64,000 bases of DNA from Chloroflexi bacterium bin125. Its GTDB lineage: Bacteria; Chloroflexota; Dehalococcoidia; Bin125. The stretch's first letter is position 1. Each line of letters opens with the position of its first letter. A program made the position numbers and the translations under genes. This document shows positions 35,808 to 45,400 of the stretch, piece by piece. The notes under the pieces are model-generated. The model saw nothing but the letters and a program-made list of their open reading frames with translations, did no database searches and had not been told where the DNA came from. Location of the stretch: positions 38,864 through 102,863 of the forward strand of contig MPNM01000012.1 of the NCBI GenBank assembly GCA_002239025.1. The letters run 5' to 3'.

Positions 35808-35883
35808 AGTTCGCAATTCGGTACGTGACGGTCCGAATAAAGTGGGCCGTCGTGTACCGAACTGCGAACTTTCGTTTGGGAGC
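35808..35883. repeat. Shared repeat R3 with long imperfect hairpin, upstream of the DISARM-like operon
   Basis: Arms 35808-35831 (AGTTCGCAATTCGG...) and 35847-35870 (...CCGAACTGCGAACT) pair at 21 of 24 positions around a 15-base loop. The right half (35841-35883) matches repeats R1 and R2. It lies in the 350-base gap between the SNF2 start and the gajB stop and could be a recombination site, a mobile-element end, or a regulatory structure. Nothing else is seen in the gap. Confidence 0.65.
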
Positions 35884-36060
35884 TATCGCTTTGACGACGT
35901 TGAAGTGAGGCGCGTTGCGCTGGATGACCCTAGGGTGAACGCTCTTCCCCCGGATGAAATGTGCCGCTGCCCCTTCGGGTCGTATCTGGCATCAAATGGA
36001 AACCCGCCACCGGCTTCACGAATCGCTGCTGGAAACACTGTTTGTCATTGGATGCCTTCG

Positions 36061-37914
36061 TCAGGTCTGTATTCCGGCTTCCTTTAGGAACTGCGATGGT
36101 TCGGCGTCGCGCTCGCTGTATCGAGTGCGCTTGAGCCGCGGCCACGTCAAGAGCAGCGTCCGCGACGCCCGGGTCAGTGAGACATAGAAGGCTCTACGCT
36201 CGCTTTCGAGATCTTCCTGGTTGTCAAGTGAGCGGTAGTCAGGGAAAGATCCTTGGGTGAGGCCAACAACAGCCACAGCCCTAAACTCGAGACCCTTCGC
36301 TCGATGCGTTGTCATGAGGCGGATTCCAGGTTGGTCAGACCGCGTCTGCTGGACGCGGAGTAGGAATCGGAGCAGACCTGAGCCACTTCTCTCCTGCGCA
36401 TGGGTGCTAGCGCGATACTCGGACCACCAAGCCAGCAATCGCTCCAGATCAGCGCCGAGAAAATACTCACCGGTTGCGATAGCGCTCCAGACACTATCGA
36501 GGCCTTCGGCGTCGAATCTGCTACGGCTTATGAGGTCAACGACTGGGAACACCGGAGTTTCAGATACTGTCTCTATGAACCGATTTAGCGTCCTAGCACT
36601 CTCATCGATGCCCGAGTAGCCCTCTAGTAGGTTGAACAATTCGTCGTCGACGCGTCTCCAGGCGGGCTGGTTTCGATCGTTCACGCCTACTTCCAGAAGT
36701 GCAAGGAACAGCCGGGCTTCCGGGGTCGCAAGGAGGCCACCAGCGTCGACTTGAATCGACAATCCATAACTGCGCTCCTCCAACTCCCGCTGAACGTCGT
36801 CTAGCGCATACCTTGTTCTAGCGACTACAGCGATGTCTTCAGGAACCAGTTGATTCCATTCGCCCGGCACTAGGGTTGAGGAGTCGATGCCATTTTGCAT
36901 CAGATCGTCAATCCATCCGCCTACGATTCGTGCCTCTTCAGCTGAGTCCTTGGCAGCAGACGCCCAGACCGAGCCGGAGGGGGTCCCTGGCGGCGTGGTG
37001 GCATCGGCTCTTGGAGGATTGAAATGACTCGCGACCGAACGAGCCAGAGACAGGATTTGAGTTGCGCACCTGAAATTGTGCTGGAGCTCGAACTGGGCAC
37101 ACCCTGCGCCCGCGAGCTTGCGAGCCCACTTCATATCACCTCCGGCCCAACCATTAATGGACTGTCGATCGTCAGCTACCACGAACAGTTCCACGGACTC
37201 GGCGACGATCGCTCGTAGTAGGGAGCTCTGGGCCTGCGTCAGATCCTGTCCCTCGTCAACCAGAATCTGACCATAGGTCCGCCTAATCCTCCTGAGGACT
37301 GACGGGTCCAACTCGAAGAGCTCCAGGAGCTTTGTCAACATGCCTGCAAAGTCGATCCCACCTGCATCATCCAAGGCTGTCAGATACGCGCCGTAGAGTT
37401 CCGGCAAGCGGAAGGAGAGTCGGCCGACGATCTCATCAGGGGCATCTTCTGGCGACAGGAGGTCGGTTCGCATTGAGTCGATGCGGCGTAGCACATCGAG
37501 AAGGACGCGCTGGTCTGGATAAGACTCGCCAACCGAGTCAAGAAACCGCCGAAGCAGATCCACTCGATCTCGCGGGTCTGCATAGACGACCACGTCTGGA
37601 GTGACGCCTACTGCTCGCCCGGATCGTTGCAGCCAATCGAATGCGAATCCGTGAATCGTGTCCGCATCAACTCTCCAAGCCTCTTCACCAATGGATCGAG
37701 TCACTCGTGCCTTCAGCTCGTCGGCCGCCTTGACGGTGAAGGTGACGGCCAGCACGCGGAAAGACTGACCTCGACTCTCATCGAGCAAGCGCTCGATTCT
37801 CCGAATCAGAACCTCAGTCTTCCCGCTGCCGGCCGGAGCAATGACAAGACTCCTGGTGGCTTCCGAGTTCACTGCGGCTTGCTGGTCTGAGGTTAGGTGA
37901 GGTGGCGCAGCCAT
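36061..37914 (-). CDS. gajB: Gabija GajB-like UvrD/Rep helicase
   Basis: 617 aa, somewhat longer than the original GajB (about 500 aa). Motifs in order: Q-motif and Walker A LTSDQQAAVNSEATRS then LVIAPAGSGKTEVLIRRIER (near 26-45), Walker B LVDEGQDLTQAQS, motif III VVADDRQSINGWAGGD, motif V MTTHRAKGLEFRAVAVVGL, motif VI AFYVSLTRASRTLLLTWPRL. This is a superfamily 1A helicase. The start lies two bases after the gajA stop, so the pair is translationally coupled. In Gabija, GajB works with the GajA nuclease and may sense DNA ends or nucleotide depletion. Confidence 0.9.
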   Translation of the reverse strand: MAAPPHLTSDQQAAVNSEATRSLVIAPAGSGKTEVLIRRIERLLDESRGQSFRVLAVTFTVKAADELKARVTRSIGEEAWRVDADTIHGFAFDWLQRSGRAVGVTPDVVVYADPRDRVDLLRRFLDSVGESYPDQRVLLDVLRRIDSMRTDLLSPEDAPDEIVGRLSFRLPELYGAYLTALDDAGGIDFAGMLTKLLELFELDPSVLRRIRRTYGQILVDEGQDLTQAQSSLLRAIVAESVELFVVADDRQSINGWAGGDMKWARKLAGAGCAQFELQHNFRCATQILSLARSVASHFNPPRADATTPPGTPSGSVWASAAKDSAEEARIVGGWIDDLMQNGIDSSTLVPGEWNQLVPEDIAVVARTRYALDDVQRELEERSYGLSIQVDAGGLLATPEARLFLALLEVGVNDRNQPAWRRVDDELFNLLEGYSGIDESARTLNRFIETVSETPVFPVVDLISRSRFDAEGLDSVWSAIATGEYFLGADLERLLAWWSEYRASTHAQERSGSGLLRFLLRVQQTRSDQPGIRLMTTHRAKGLEFRAVAVVGLTQGSFPDYRSLDNQEDLESERRAFYVSLTRASRTLLLTWPRLKRTRYSERDAEPSQFLKEAGIQT

Positions 37915-37916
37915 GG

Positions 37917-39728
37917 TTACTCTTCCTCAACCCCAATCCCTAGTTGCATGGGCGCTGGGCTGGCGGGACTCAGAGCGCCTCTTACTCGATTCGCCAGTTC
38001 AACAATAGGCGGCGGAGCTTGCCTGCGGTTACTCACCGCTGCTCGAGCAACAAGTTCGCCAGACCAACCCTTCGTATGAGCCAGGAACCCCAGATAGTCT
38101 GACTCGAATTTGGGCGCGTACTTCGGCAAGCGGGGCTGGCCAGCCCGGGGATCTGGAGGCTCCCATGAGGCGTGTTCGTTTGCGACCATCTCAACCTCTT
38201 GGTAGTAACCCGCTTCAAGGAGCAACTGCTCTAGCTGTTTCTTCCCGCTCATTACGACCTGAGGATGCGCTTCTGACAGTGGAACCCCATCCGAACCAAC
38301 ACAGCCTTTGATCGAATTGAGGCCGTCCGAGTCGTTGTCGACAAAAGCGACCCAAGGAATCCCACCGAGTTCTTCCAATGCCGCGATGACCTTTCTGAGC
38401 CACTCTTGCGATTGCCCCTGCATATCGAGGAGTGTCACGCCGAGCCCGCTCACATCACGACCTAGTAGAGGATCGAGCAGAACAGGAATCGTCGCCCGCT
38501 CTGCTGCCCCGTCAACGAGAATCACCAGCCTCGCGAAGAACAATTCTCCCAAGGGGCGCGAAATGAACCTTCGGAAGACGGCGACCTTTCGAGCCGTTTC
38601 ACTGGTCAAGGTAGACACAGAGGTTCCTTCGCCCGCCGAGCGGATCAATCGGATCGCGTGGAGATCAGCCTCGCCAACCAGCACATTGGAATGAGTGGCA
38701 ACAACGGCCTGTCCCTGCAGGGACTGAATCGAACGATGCACGGCCGCCTGCGCTTGTGGGTGCAGGTGCGCCTCCGGCTCTTCCAGCAAGGTCACAAGGT
38801 GTGGACGGATACCTTGATCGACTCCGATTCTGAGTTTGCACAACGCAAAGTAGACGCGCAGCGCCGCCAGACTGCGGCTGCCTGATCCCTGGAGGCGGAT
38901 CGGGAGAGACGCACTGTCGTTCCCGCCTCCCATCACCACGTCAACCGAGTGGATCAAGTCTTCTATTCGTTCGGGGAGCGGACGAATCTCGACCTGCTCA
39001 ATGCTGGACTGGGCACCTCTCATTTCCAGCAACTCTTCCTCAAGAGCGCCGAACGTTGGGCTCGCCTGCCGCAACGAGCTTCCCAACTCCGCAAGGCGCA
39101 CTTCCAGATCTTCTCGATCCGATGCGGAAATCCCGAGCTCAGCGAGGACTTGTCCCCAGTTCGACGTACGTCGCGCCAAGTCGGACGAGAGATCGCGGGA
39201 TGCCTCGACCACATGTGCTGACACCAGTTCCATCATCTGCCGACTCGGGACCAGGTTGGATTCCTGCCATTCTCGCTCCGCCTCATCCCAGGTCATGTAC
39301 CGCCGAGTCCAAGAAAGGAAGGCTGACTCTCGGCTTGGCTGGAGATTCATTCGGATCGCAGTCCATTCGCCTCCGCCCGGACCGCTCCCATAGTTCCCAG
39401 CCAATCGCTGTGCAACGACTTCAGAGAACTCCTGACTGGAAGACCGAATCACCAGGTCAATGGTTGCCTCGTCGGCGACTGAATCTGAGGTGCGATGCAA
39501 GTCGTCCTGCATGGGCCGATGAAAGCCGCAGGCGGTCGCAATGGCCAACAAGATTGACGACTTGCCAGAATTGTTCTCCCCTACAAGAAATGTCGTACCT
39601 TTTTCGAGCGGTATCTGTGCGTCAACGATGCTCCTGAAGTTGGCAACTCGAACCTCGTCAATCCACAGGTCCGCGATAGGGCCTGTCGCGGACGGATTCC
39701 CATCCAGCGTTGACTCATGGATTGGCAT
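37917..39728 (-). CDS. gajA: Gabija GajA-like OLD-family endonuclease (ABC ATPase plus TOPRIM)
   Basis: 603 aa, close to known GajA (about 580). N-terminal ATPase: RVANFRSIVDAQIPL, Walker A LVGENNSGKSSILLA (near 50), ABC signature region QGSGSRSLAALRVYF, Walker B VTLLEEPEAHLHPQ, and H-loop VVATHSNVLVGE. The TOPRIM nuclease follows: VILVDGAAERATIP (metal-binding Glu) and WVAFVDNDSDGLNS (Asp-x-Asp). GajA nicks DNA when nucleotide levels fall, as during phage replication. Adjacent gajB confirms the system. The ribosome site is weak; ATG 39728 is the first ATG before the conserved N-terminus. Confidence 0.93.
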   Translation of the reverse strand: MPIHESTLDGNPSATGPIADLWIDEVRVANFRSIVDAQIPLEKGTTFLVGENNSGKSSILLAIATACGFHRPMQDDLHRTSDSVADEATIDLVIRSSSQEFSEVVAQRLAGNYGSGPGGGEWTAIRMNLQPSRESAFLSWTRRYMTWDEAEREWQESNLVPSRQMMELVSAHVVEASRDLSSDLARRTSNWGQVLAELGISASDREDLEVRLAELGSSLRQASPTFGALEEELLEMRGAQSSIEQVEIRPLPERIEDLIHSVDVVMGGGNDSASLPIRLQGSGSRSLAALRVYFALCKLRIGVDQGIRPHLVTLLEEPEAHLHPQAQAAVHRSIQSLQGQAVVATHSNVLVGEADLHAIRLIRSAGEGTSVSTLTSETARKVAVFRRFISRPLGELFFARLVILVDGAAERATIPVLLDPLLGRDVSGLGVTLLDMQGQSQEWLRKVIAALEELGGIPWVAFVDNDSDGLNSIKGCVGSDGVPLSEAHPQVVMSGKKQLEQLLLEAGYYQEVEMVANEHASWEPPDPRAGQPRLPKYAPKFESDYLGFLAHTKGWSGELVARAAVSNRRQAPPPIVELANRVRGALSPASPAPMQLGIGVEEE

Positions 39729-40175
39729 CGCGGGAACTCGACCTTCTGGGTCTACGTTCAGTACTCGACTTCTCGCCGCTGTCAGTCAGCCTGCAAGGCA
39801 GGCGAACTTCAGCCTACGTCGTTTTGGCGCGAGGGAAGCGCGTTCGTAGTGTTGATTGCCCATCTATGGGAAACGCTCCACCAGCGCTCCTACGACTCCA
39901 TCTTCTAGCCATCGACACCCAATCGACGGAGGGGCTTGAGTCGGTCAGCCGCTGACGCTAGCGGACGGAGGACCATGCCATTCTCAGTGTGGATGGTTTC
40001 AGCTGTCATCAACACGCGTTTCTTCGGACCCATCCGTTCAATCCGCCATCAGGCCTTCACCGTTTCTCTCGCGACGCGGCGAACACGCAATTCCCGGAGA
40101 AAGTCGCTGAGAGACAATGGAGAGCGAACTCCCTTGACCGCTTGCTTCGGGAAATGCCCGGCCGAACGGCAACCC
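39729..40175. other. Intergenic region, no gene recognised
   Basis: Frames on both strands lack motifs or ribosome sites. The promoter of the Gabija pair should lie near its left end. Confidence 0.45.
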
Positions 40176-40646
40176 TCAGTCCTTTATCACTGGAATCGGA
40201 GCGCTTGGCGGATTGACGGCAGAGGGCGGCGAAACAGGAATCGGATAGACCTGGAGCCAATCTCGACCCGTGATCGACGCCGAGCCCTTGCGAACTGTCA
40301 TCGCGTTCATATCCCGATGCACCTCCAAGGCGCCGTACCGAAACGGCCGCCCAACGGGAGATTCGTCCGCCAGTCGAAACAACTGTGCCCACAACACGCG
40401 GAGATCGTGTGGAAGCTGCTTCGCCTCGTACGCCTCTATGAGTTCGTCGAACCTGTCCTCAAACTCGACGAGCACTGGCTCGGAGGCGAAGCGATCCGTT
40501 CGTTTGGCCAGCTCTTTCCCTACACGGCGCGCTCGAATGGCGCGCTGAAACCTGAGGCGTTGCCGACCGATGGGGACGGTGTTCCACATCGTGATCAGGG
40601 CGACGACAATGGCCCCCAGTGAGGCGAGAATCACTACCACAGTCAT
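40176..40646 (-). CDS. Single-pass membrane protein of unknown function
   Basis: GGAG six bases before ATG 40646 sets the start (the frame is open to 40730). The 156-aa product has one N-terminal membrane segment, TVVVILASLGAIVVALITMW, then a basic stretch (RQRLRFQRAIRARRVGKELAK) and a soluble cytoplasmic domain ending in a Pro-rich tail. It lies between Gabija and the CRISPR scar and is on the same strand, but with 450 bases to gajA it is probably not in that operon. A role in defence is only a guess from position. Confidence 0.65.
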   Translation of the reverse strand: MTVVVILASLGAIVVALITMWNTVPIGRQRLRFQRAIRARRVGKELAKRTDRFASEPVLVEFEDRFDELIEAYEAKQLPHDLRVLWAQLFRLADESPVGRPFRYGALEVHRDMNAMTVRKGSASITGRDWLQVYPIPVSPPSAVNPPSAPIPVIKD

Positions 40647-40815
40647 TGTTCGCTCCAACCTATGGACGAATCTGCCATCCCAGTTATGCGTCGGCCAGCG
40701 TAGAGAGCCTATCCCGGAGTGATGAGGCAACGAAGCCGACCGCTGAGTTCAGTGGGACAGGAAGTGTCGGTCCTGTGGAGAGACGGAGTTAGGCCGCTTC
40801 GTGCTCCGCCGTCTC

Positions 40816-41245
40816 GATTAGGTGGAACCACGCGAATCTGGTGGTCTCGGCGCAGACCTTGCGGTTTCTGACGGTCGTCTCGAGGCCGTTCAGCGCCGCC
40901 AACTGGTCGCCCTCGTCCGCGAACTGGTCGAGGCGCGCGACGAACACACGCTCACCCGCCCGCATCAGTGCTATCTGCGCGTCACCATGTTGATCATCGA
41001 TGAACTCGGCTTCGTCCCCTTCGAGCGGACCGGCGGCGAGCTGCTCTTCAACCTGCTCGCCGACCGCTACAAGCGGCGCTCCACGATCATCACCACCAGC
41101 CTCGCGTTCTCCGAATGGGTCCAGGGTCTTCGGCGACGAGAAGCTGAACACCGCGCTTGCTCGACCGGCTCGGCAACCACGCCCACATCCCCTCCACCAA
41201 AGGCCACTCCTACCGGACTCGTCGTCGGACCACAACCCGAACGGA
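40816..41245 (+). pseudogene. istB (IS21-family helper ATPase) pseudogene
   Basis: Three frames together spell the second half of IstB: LVALVRELVEARDEHTLTR and LIIDELGFVPFERTGGELLF, NLLADRYKRRSTIITT in frame 1, VFGDEKLNTAL in frame 2 (shift near 41125), then LDRLGNHAHIPSTKGHSYRT in frame 3 (shift near 41155). DELGF is the Walker B. The first half of the gene and istA are missing, so this is a relic. Confidence 0.85.
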
Positions 41246-41382
41246 GTTGAAGCCAACCCCAACCCGACCAAGTCCACCACCTCGATTGGATCAACTCTTC
41301 GCCGATGAGGTGGACCACTTTCCGAGCGATGTTGACAGCCAGTTGCAGGCTTCAAATCGCGCCAACTTGGATCACCATTCCC

Positions 41383-41472
41383 AGGCTCATCCGCGGGCGT
41401 GCGGGGGAACCCTGCAACTCATGAATCGTCAGCGGGTCGCTCAGGATCTATCCACGGGCGTGCAGGGGAACC
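41383..41472 (+). CRISPR. Degenerate CRISPR repeat pair A, type I-E-like
   Basis: Two 29-nt repeats (41383-41411 and 41444-41472) flank one 32-nt spacer (41412-41443). Both end CGTGCxGGGGAACC and share a GGGCGTGC core; they differ at six positions from each other. The 61-nt period is that of type I-E arrays. No leader or cas gene is adjacent. Confidence 0.75.
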
Positions 41473-41561
41473 GCTCCGATACTCCGTCTTATCTCAGGCT
41501 CCTACTCCGTCCCTGCCCCTGTGTTTGCAACTGGGAGGGACGTACATAGAGTAGCTGTGGG

Positions 41562-41789
41562 CTATGCGAACCGCCGTTTCATCTCTTCCACACGCTCCGC
41601 CTCCACAACCGCGTATGCCTCTTCGAAGTGGTTCAGTAGAGCGGGCTGATGCGTCCGTGCCTCAGACACGATTTGCGACGCCGAGCCCCTACCCTTCAAC
41701 GCCGTCCGCGTGTCGAGGATGAAGTCCCCCTCAGGGTCGTCTCCGGCCTCCTGCTCCGCTACCCACTCTAGGAACGCTTGCCAGTCCAT
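41562..41789 (-). CDS. Small protein, possibly YozE-like SAM-fold, between the two CRISPR pairs
   Basis: GGAGG with a six-base spacer sets ATG 41789; the frame is open to 41855. The 75-aa product starts MDWQAFLEWVAEQEAGDDPE, then GDFILDTRTALKGRG and a helical AYAVVEAERVEEMKRRFA. The pattern of short helix, acidic DDPxGDF turn and further helices recalls YozE-type small proteins. Function unknown. It is the only intact-looking gene inside the CRISPR/istB scar. Confidence 0.6.
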   Translation of the reverse strand: MDWQAFLEWVAEQEAGDDPEGDFILDTRTALKGRGSASQIVSEARTHQPALLNHFEEAYAVVEAERVEEMKRRFA

Positions 41790-41889
41790 CTCCGGCCTCC
41801 AAGCTGAACATGTCCAACTAGTCACGGACAGACTCCCCGCCCGCATCCGGTTCATCGGTAGCGTAGTAGGTCTTCTGTGTGCTCCTACC

Positions 41890-41979
41890 CGGTCTATCCT
41901 CGCGCGTGAGGGGGAAACATGCCTCGCAACTAAGTCGCAGTGTCAGATGGAGGTCTATCCCCGCGCGTGCGGGGGAACC
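41890..41979 (+). CRISPR. CRISPR repeat pair B, type I-E-like
   Basis: Repeats 41890-41918 and 41951-41979 (29 nt each) flank a 32-nt spacer (41919-41950). The second repeat has the cleanest palindrome, CCCCGCGCGTGCGGGG, typical of I-E. Pair B is 418 bases from pair A, not a multiple of 61, so other sequence has been inserted or the array rearranged. Confidence 0.82.
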
Positions 41980-41981
41980 CA

Positions 41982-42128
41982 TCAAAGCGGCCACTTGAGG
42001 ATCAAAGGGTGCCGCCACTCGTCTTGGTCGCGTTCGAGGACGAATTGGCGTCGGATCACTTTCGCCGCGTGGCCGCTTAGGAGATAGAAGATCTGGCCGT
42101 CGAAGTCCCGCTTACCGTCTCCGATCAT
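41982..42128 (-). pseudogene. Small open frame abutting the last CRISPR repeat, probably a gene fragment
   Basis: ATG 42128 to TGA 41982 gives 48 aa of natural-looking composition: MIGDGKRDFDGQIFYLLSGH, then AAKVIRRQFVLERDQDEWRH and PLILKWPL. The same frame upstream reads WSALPQEA before a TAG, which suggests a longer gene truncated here. The family is not recognised, and I cannot tie it to cas genes. Confidence 0.35.
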
Positions 42129-42344
42129 GGCCTCTTGAGGCAGCGCGGACCACTAGGCATGGCATGGAAAACTGCGATCCGACCGACGCTGGGCTACGCC
42201 TTTTCATAACTCTGGACAAGGACCTAGAAAACAGTTCCAATGGGCAAGCGCTCGCCGGAGCATCCAGAATTCCGCGACCTGACCCTCGACCTCGCCAATG
42301 TTGCTTATCGTTGCAAATCAGTGCTCGACCCTATTTGATCCATC

Positions 42345-42425
42345 CGGCTCTACAACCTGCTCGCCGACCGTGATCAACAACGTCCCTCGGGCGCGGCTAA
42401 CCTCGCGTTCTCAGATGGAACACCT
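42345..42425 (+). pseudogene. Second istB fragment
   Basis: LYNLLADRDQQRPSGAANLA followed by FSDGTP mirrors the IstB block FNLLADRY...TTNLAFSEW. Only about 27 codons remain, with stops on either side. With 40816-41245 it brackets the CRISPR scar. Confidence 0.55.
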
Positions 42426-42446
42426 ACTGAGTGATGCTGTCGGCAT

Positions 42447-45400
42447 TCACTCTTCGGCCCATTCCACCGCGATGCCGAGTTGGTCGAATCCCTCGACGAT
42501 CCGCCGTTCGAGCACATCTTCACCGATGCCGGCCTCGCTGGACACTTGAATCGTGAGTTGGATTTCCGCGCCTGCGTCTTGCTCCTGCAGCACTCGGAAC
42601 AGATAGGGCTGGAGATTGTTGGTCTTGGCCACCGCGAGATTGTTGACGTTCAAGCGGACCCTTCGAAATCGTCTGGACGGCGGGGGAATCTTAGGGTCTT
42701 GTTGCGGCTCGTCTGTCTCGGGATCTGATTCGCTGACCTGACGCGCGGTGCCCGCTGTATTTTCCTCTGTCTGGGGTTCTTCAGTCCGCAGTTCCTCTCG
42801 AATGAGGTCGCGCATGTCCCCTTTGACGAGTGATGCCGAACCATCGAACAGAACATGCAGTGAGTCAAACTCATCGGGAGACTCGATCAGCTGCTGATAT
42901 CGCGCTGCGTCGGGATCGCCGATGGCGACCGCCCACAACTTGCTACCAATGCCCTCGCGGATGCAGTTGCGCAGCGTGGTCTCGCGGTCGGGCAGGATCG
43001 GCAGATATGTCCACTCCGGGAAGCGGCGGAGAGCTTGCGAGAGGTCGAGTGGCTCCGACTCATCCTTCCAGAGACGAGAGGCGACCTTTGCGTTGAAGTA
43101 GATCGCGCCCATCCCCGACAACACTTTCGGATCCCCGTAGTCCTGGCTCGACAGCCGCTCCACGACTCGTTGGGCAATCTTCTCATTCGCGGTCGCCGGC
43201 ACGGCGAGCGATGCGTGCGCCAGGCCGCTCGCATCGGGGAAGTACACCCAACGAAATGCAGTGACGACACTGGTGGCCAGGCTGGCGCTCTTGTCCTTGG
43301 CGCGGCTGGTGAGGTCTTTCTTCTCCAGTTCGCTCAGATTCTCCAGGTTCGACGAGAGCACCTGCTCGTATGCAAGCACTTCCCGCACGACATCGCCTGC
43401 TCGTTCCCAGAGCTCTTGGTCGGGAGCGACCAGGACCAGGGCGTTCCTCCATTGCCGTAAACCGCCGCCGACTCGGTCCCACAGCTCTTCGACCCTGTCT
43501 GAGCCGCTGGGGGACTCCTCGCCAACGGGACTGCCAACCGCGAATCGGGGGGACAGAACCGCAATCGTGGGGTCGGGATTGTCCTGGATCTGATCGTCCG
43601 TCGCCGCCCATGCCAACGATCTGAACCCGGGCTGCGCGCCAACCACGTTTTCAACCTCAGCGCGCAGCCGTTCCTCCACCGTCGATCTCGGTTGCGCGCT
43701 CGCGTTCTGCGCGATCATTCGGTAGATGTTCGGCTTCGTCTGGAAGCGCAGGCGGTCGCCCTCCTTGTGTACGTACCAGAGCGTCTCGTCGAGCGAGGTC
43801 AACACCTCGGAGACGTACTCTGGACCGAGGTTCGGCGCGACCGAGCCGAGACGTAGCTCCTGGCTTGTCGAGCCGCTGCGCTCCAGCCCGCCGAACGAGT
43901 GCATGAGCAGCGTCGTGGCGACGCCCCGCGATACATGCAGGGACTCGTAGTCGCCGCCGCGACGGGCGTCCTCGCGATTCGCGTGACCGTCACCGCCGAT
44001 GATGTCGGCGGCAACCACGGCGTCGTACCCTCCGCCGGAACCGGCCGCGCTGACGATCCGGGTGCGGATGCGCTCGCGCTCCAGGTCGACATGAGCGGGC
44101 TGGATCATGTGCGCTTCGCGGCGATGTCGCCACTGGTCCGCGACGACCGAGGCCAGCAGTTGCAGTGTCGCTCGCGTGCGCGGAAAGTCCGAGGCGGTGG
44201 ACCACTTCTTATAGATCACGTCGAGCAGCTCAGGATGCAGCGGGTACGCATCCTCCATCCGCGCCAGATAATCCGGCGACGTGATCGCAGCGTCGTAGCT
44301 GGCCGGCGTGCGTTCGTATACTTCGCGGTATTCGCGGGCGACCCTCTTCGCCGCATCTACATCAACGTGCTGGAACAGGCGGCGGCGCGTGAGGCGGTAT
44401 ATCTCCTCATCGTTGACCGGAGTGCGCTTGGAGATGACGCGATCCGCCCGAGGCTGGAGGTCTTCGAGAACGGCGAGTTCGTTCTGCAATTGCCTGGGAT
44501 CGAGCCCGCCGAACTCCTGCATGCTCTTCGGCAAAGAAATTAGCACGCACACGCCCGGAACATTTCCTGCGAGTTGCAGGGTCTCCTGGAGGAATTGAAC
44601 GGTCTGGTGGTAGAGGTTCTTCGTCCGCCTGGTGTTTGAAAAGTTTAATTTGACTAGGTAGCTAACCAGTTCGTCGAGCAAGATCAAGCACGGAGAGGCT
44701 GCTTCCAGCACCTGACGGAAGAGTTCGTTGCCCGGCGCGTTGCCGCGTCCGTCCGAATCCTGGACCATCGACCAGCAGCCGGCCTGATACGCCAGCTCGC
44801 CCCAGAGCGTGGAGACCGAGGCAAAGTCTTCCTTGGTCACTGGCGTGTCCGCACCTGCTTCCTGACCATCGAAGACGAGCACCCGCGCGCCCTCGGGAAC
44901 GCCGAGGCCGCCCATTGCGGCTCGGACAGTCTCGATGGTGTCGGCCGACTGCGGACTATTGATGATGTGGTAGAGGGTCAGCAGGGCGTGTGTCTTGCCG
45001 CCGCCGAACGGGGTCTGCACTTCGGTCACCGCGACGCCGGGGCCGCCGTTGAGGCGGCTGAGGATGTCGCGCAGCATCAGAGTCAGGTTCTCAGTGAAGT
45101 AGGTCTGGGACAGAAATCGCGCAGGATCAAGGTATTCCTCTCGCGCTGCGCCGGCGAATACGCCGCCCAGGGTCGCGGCGAAGAGTCCCTCGTCTACATG
45201 TCCCGGATCTCTGAACCCCTCGCGCGGTTCGCACGTCTGCCACCAGTAGGGAAGGGTCGCTTGGCTCACCTGTTGAGATTGCGGCGGCGAAGATTCAATG
45301 ACTGGCGGAGCAGCGGACTCCCGCTCGATCAACAGGACCCGCTTGCGCAGCGCCTCAACTTCTTCCGCTTCTGGAAGCCGAGCTCTTTCGATTAGCTGGG

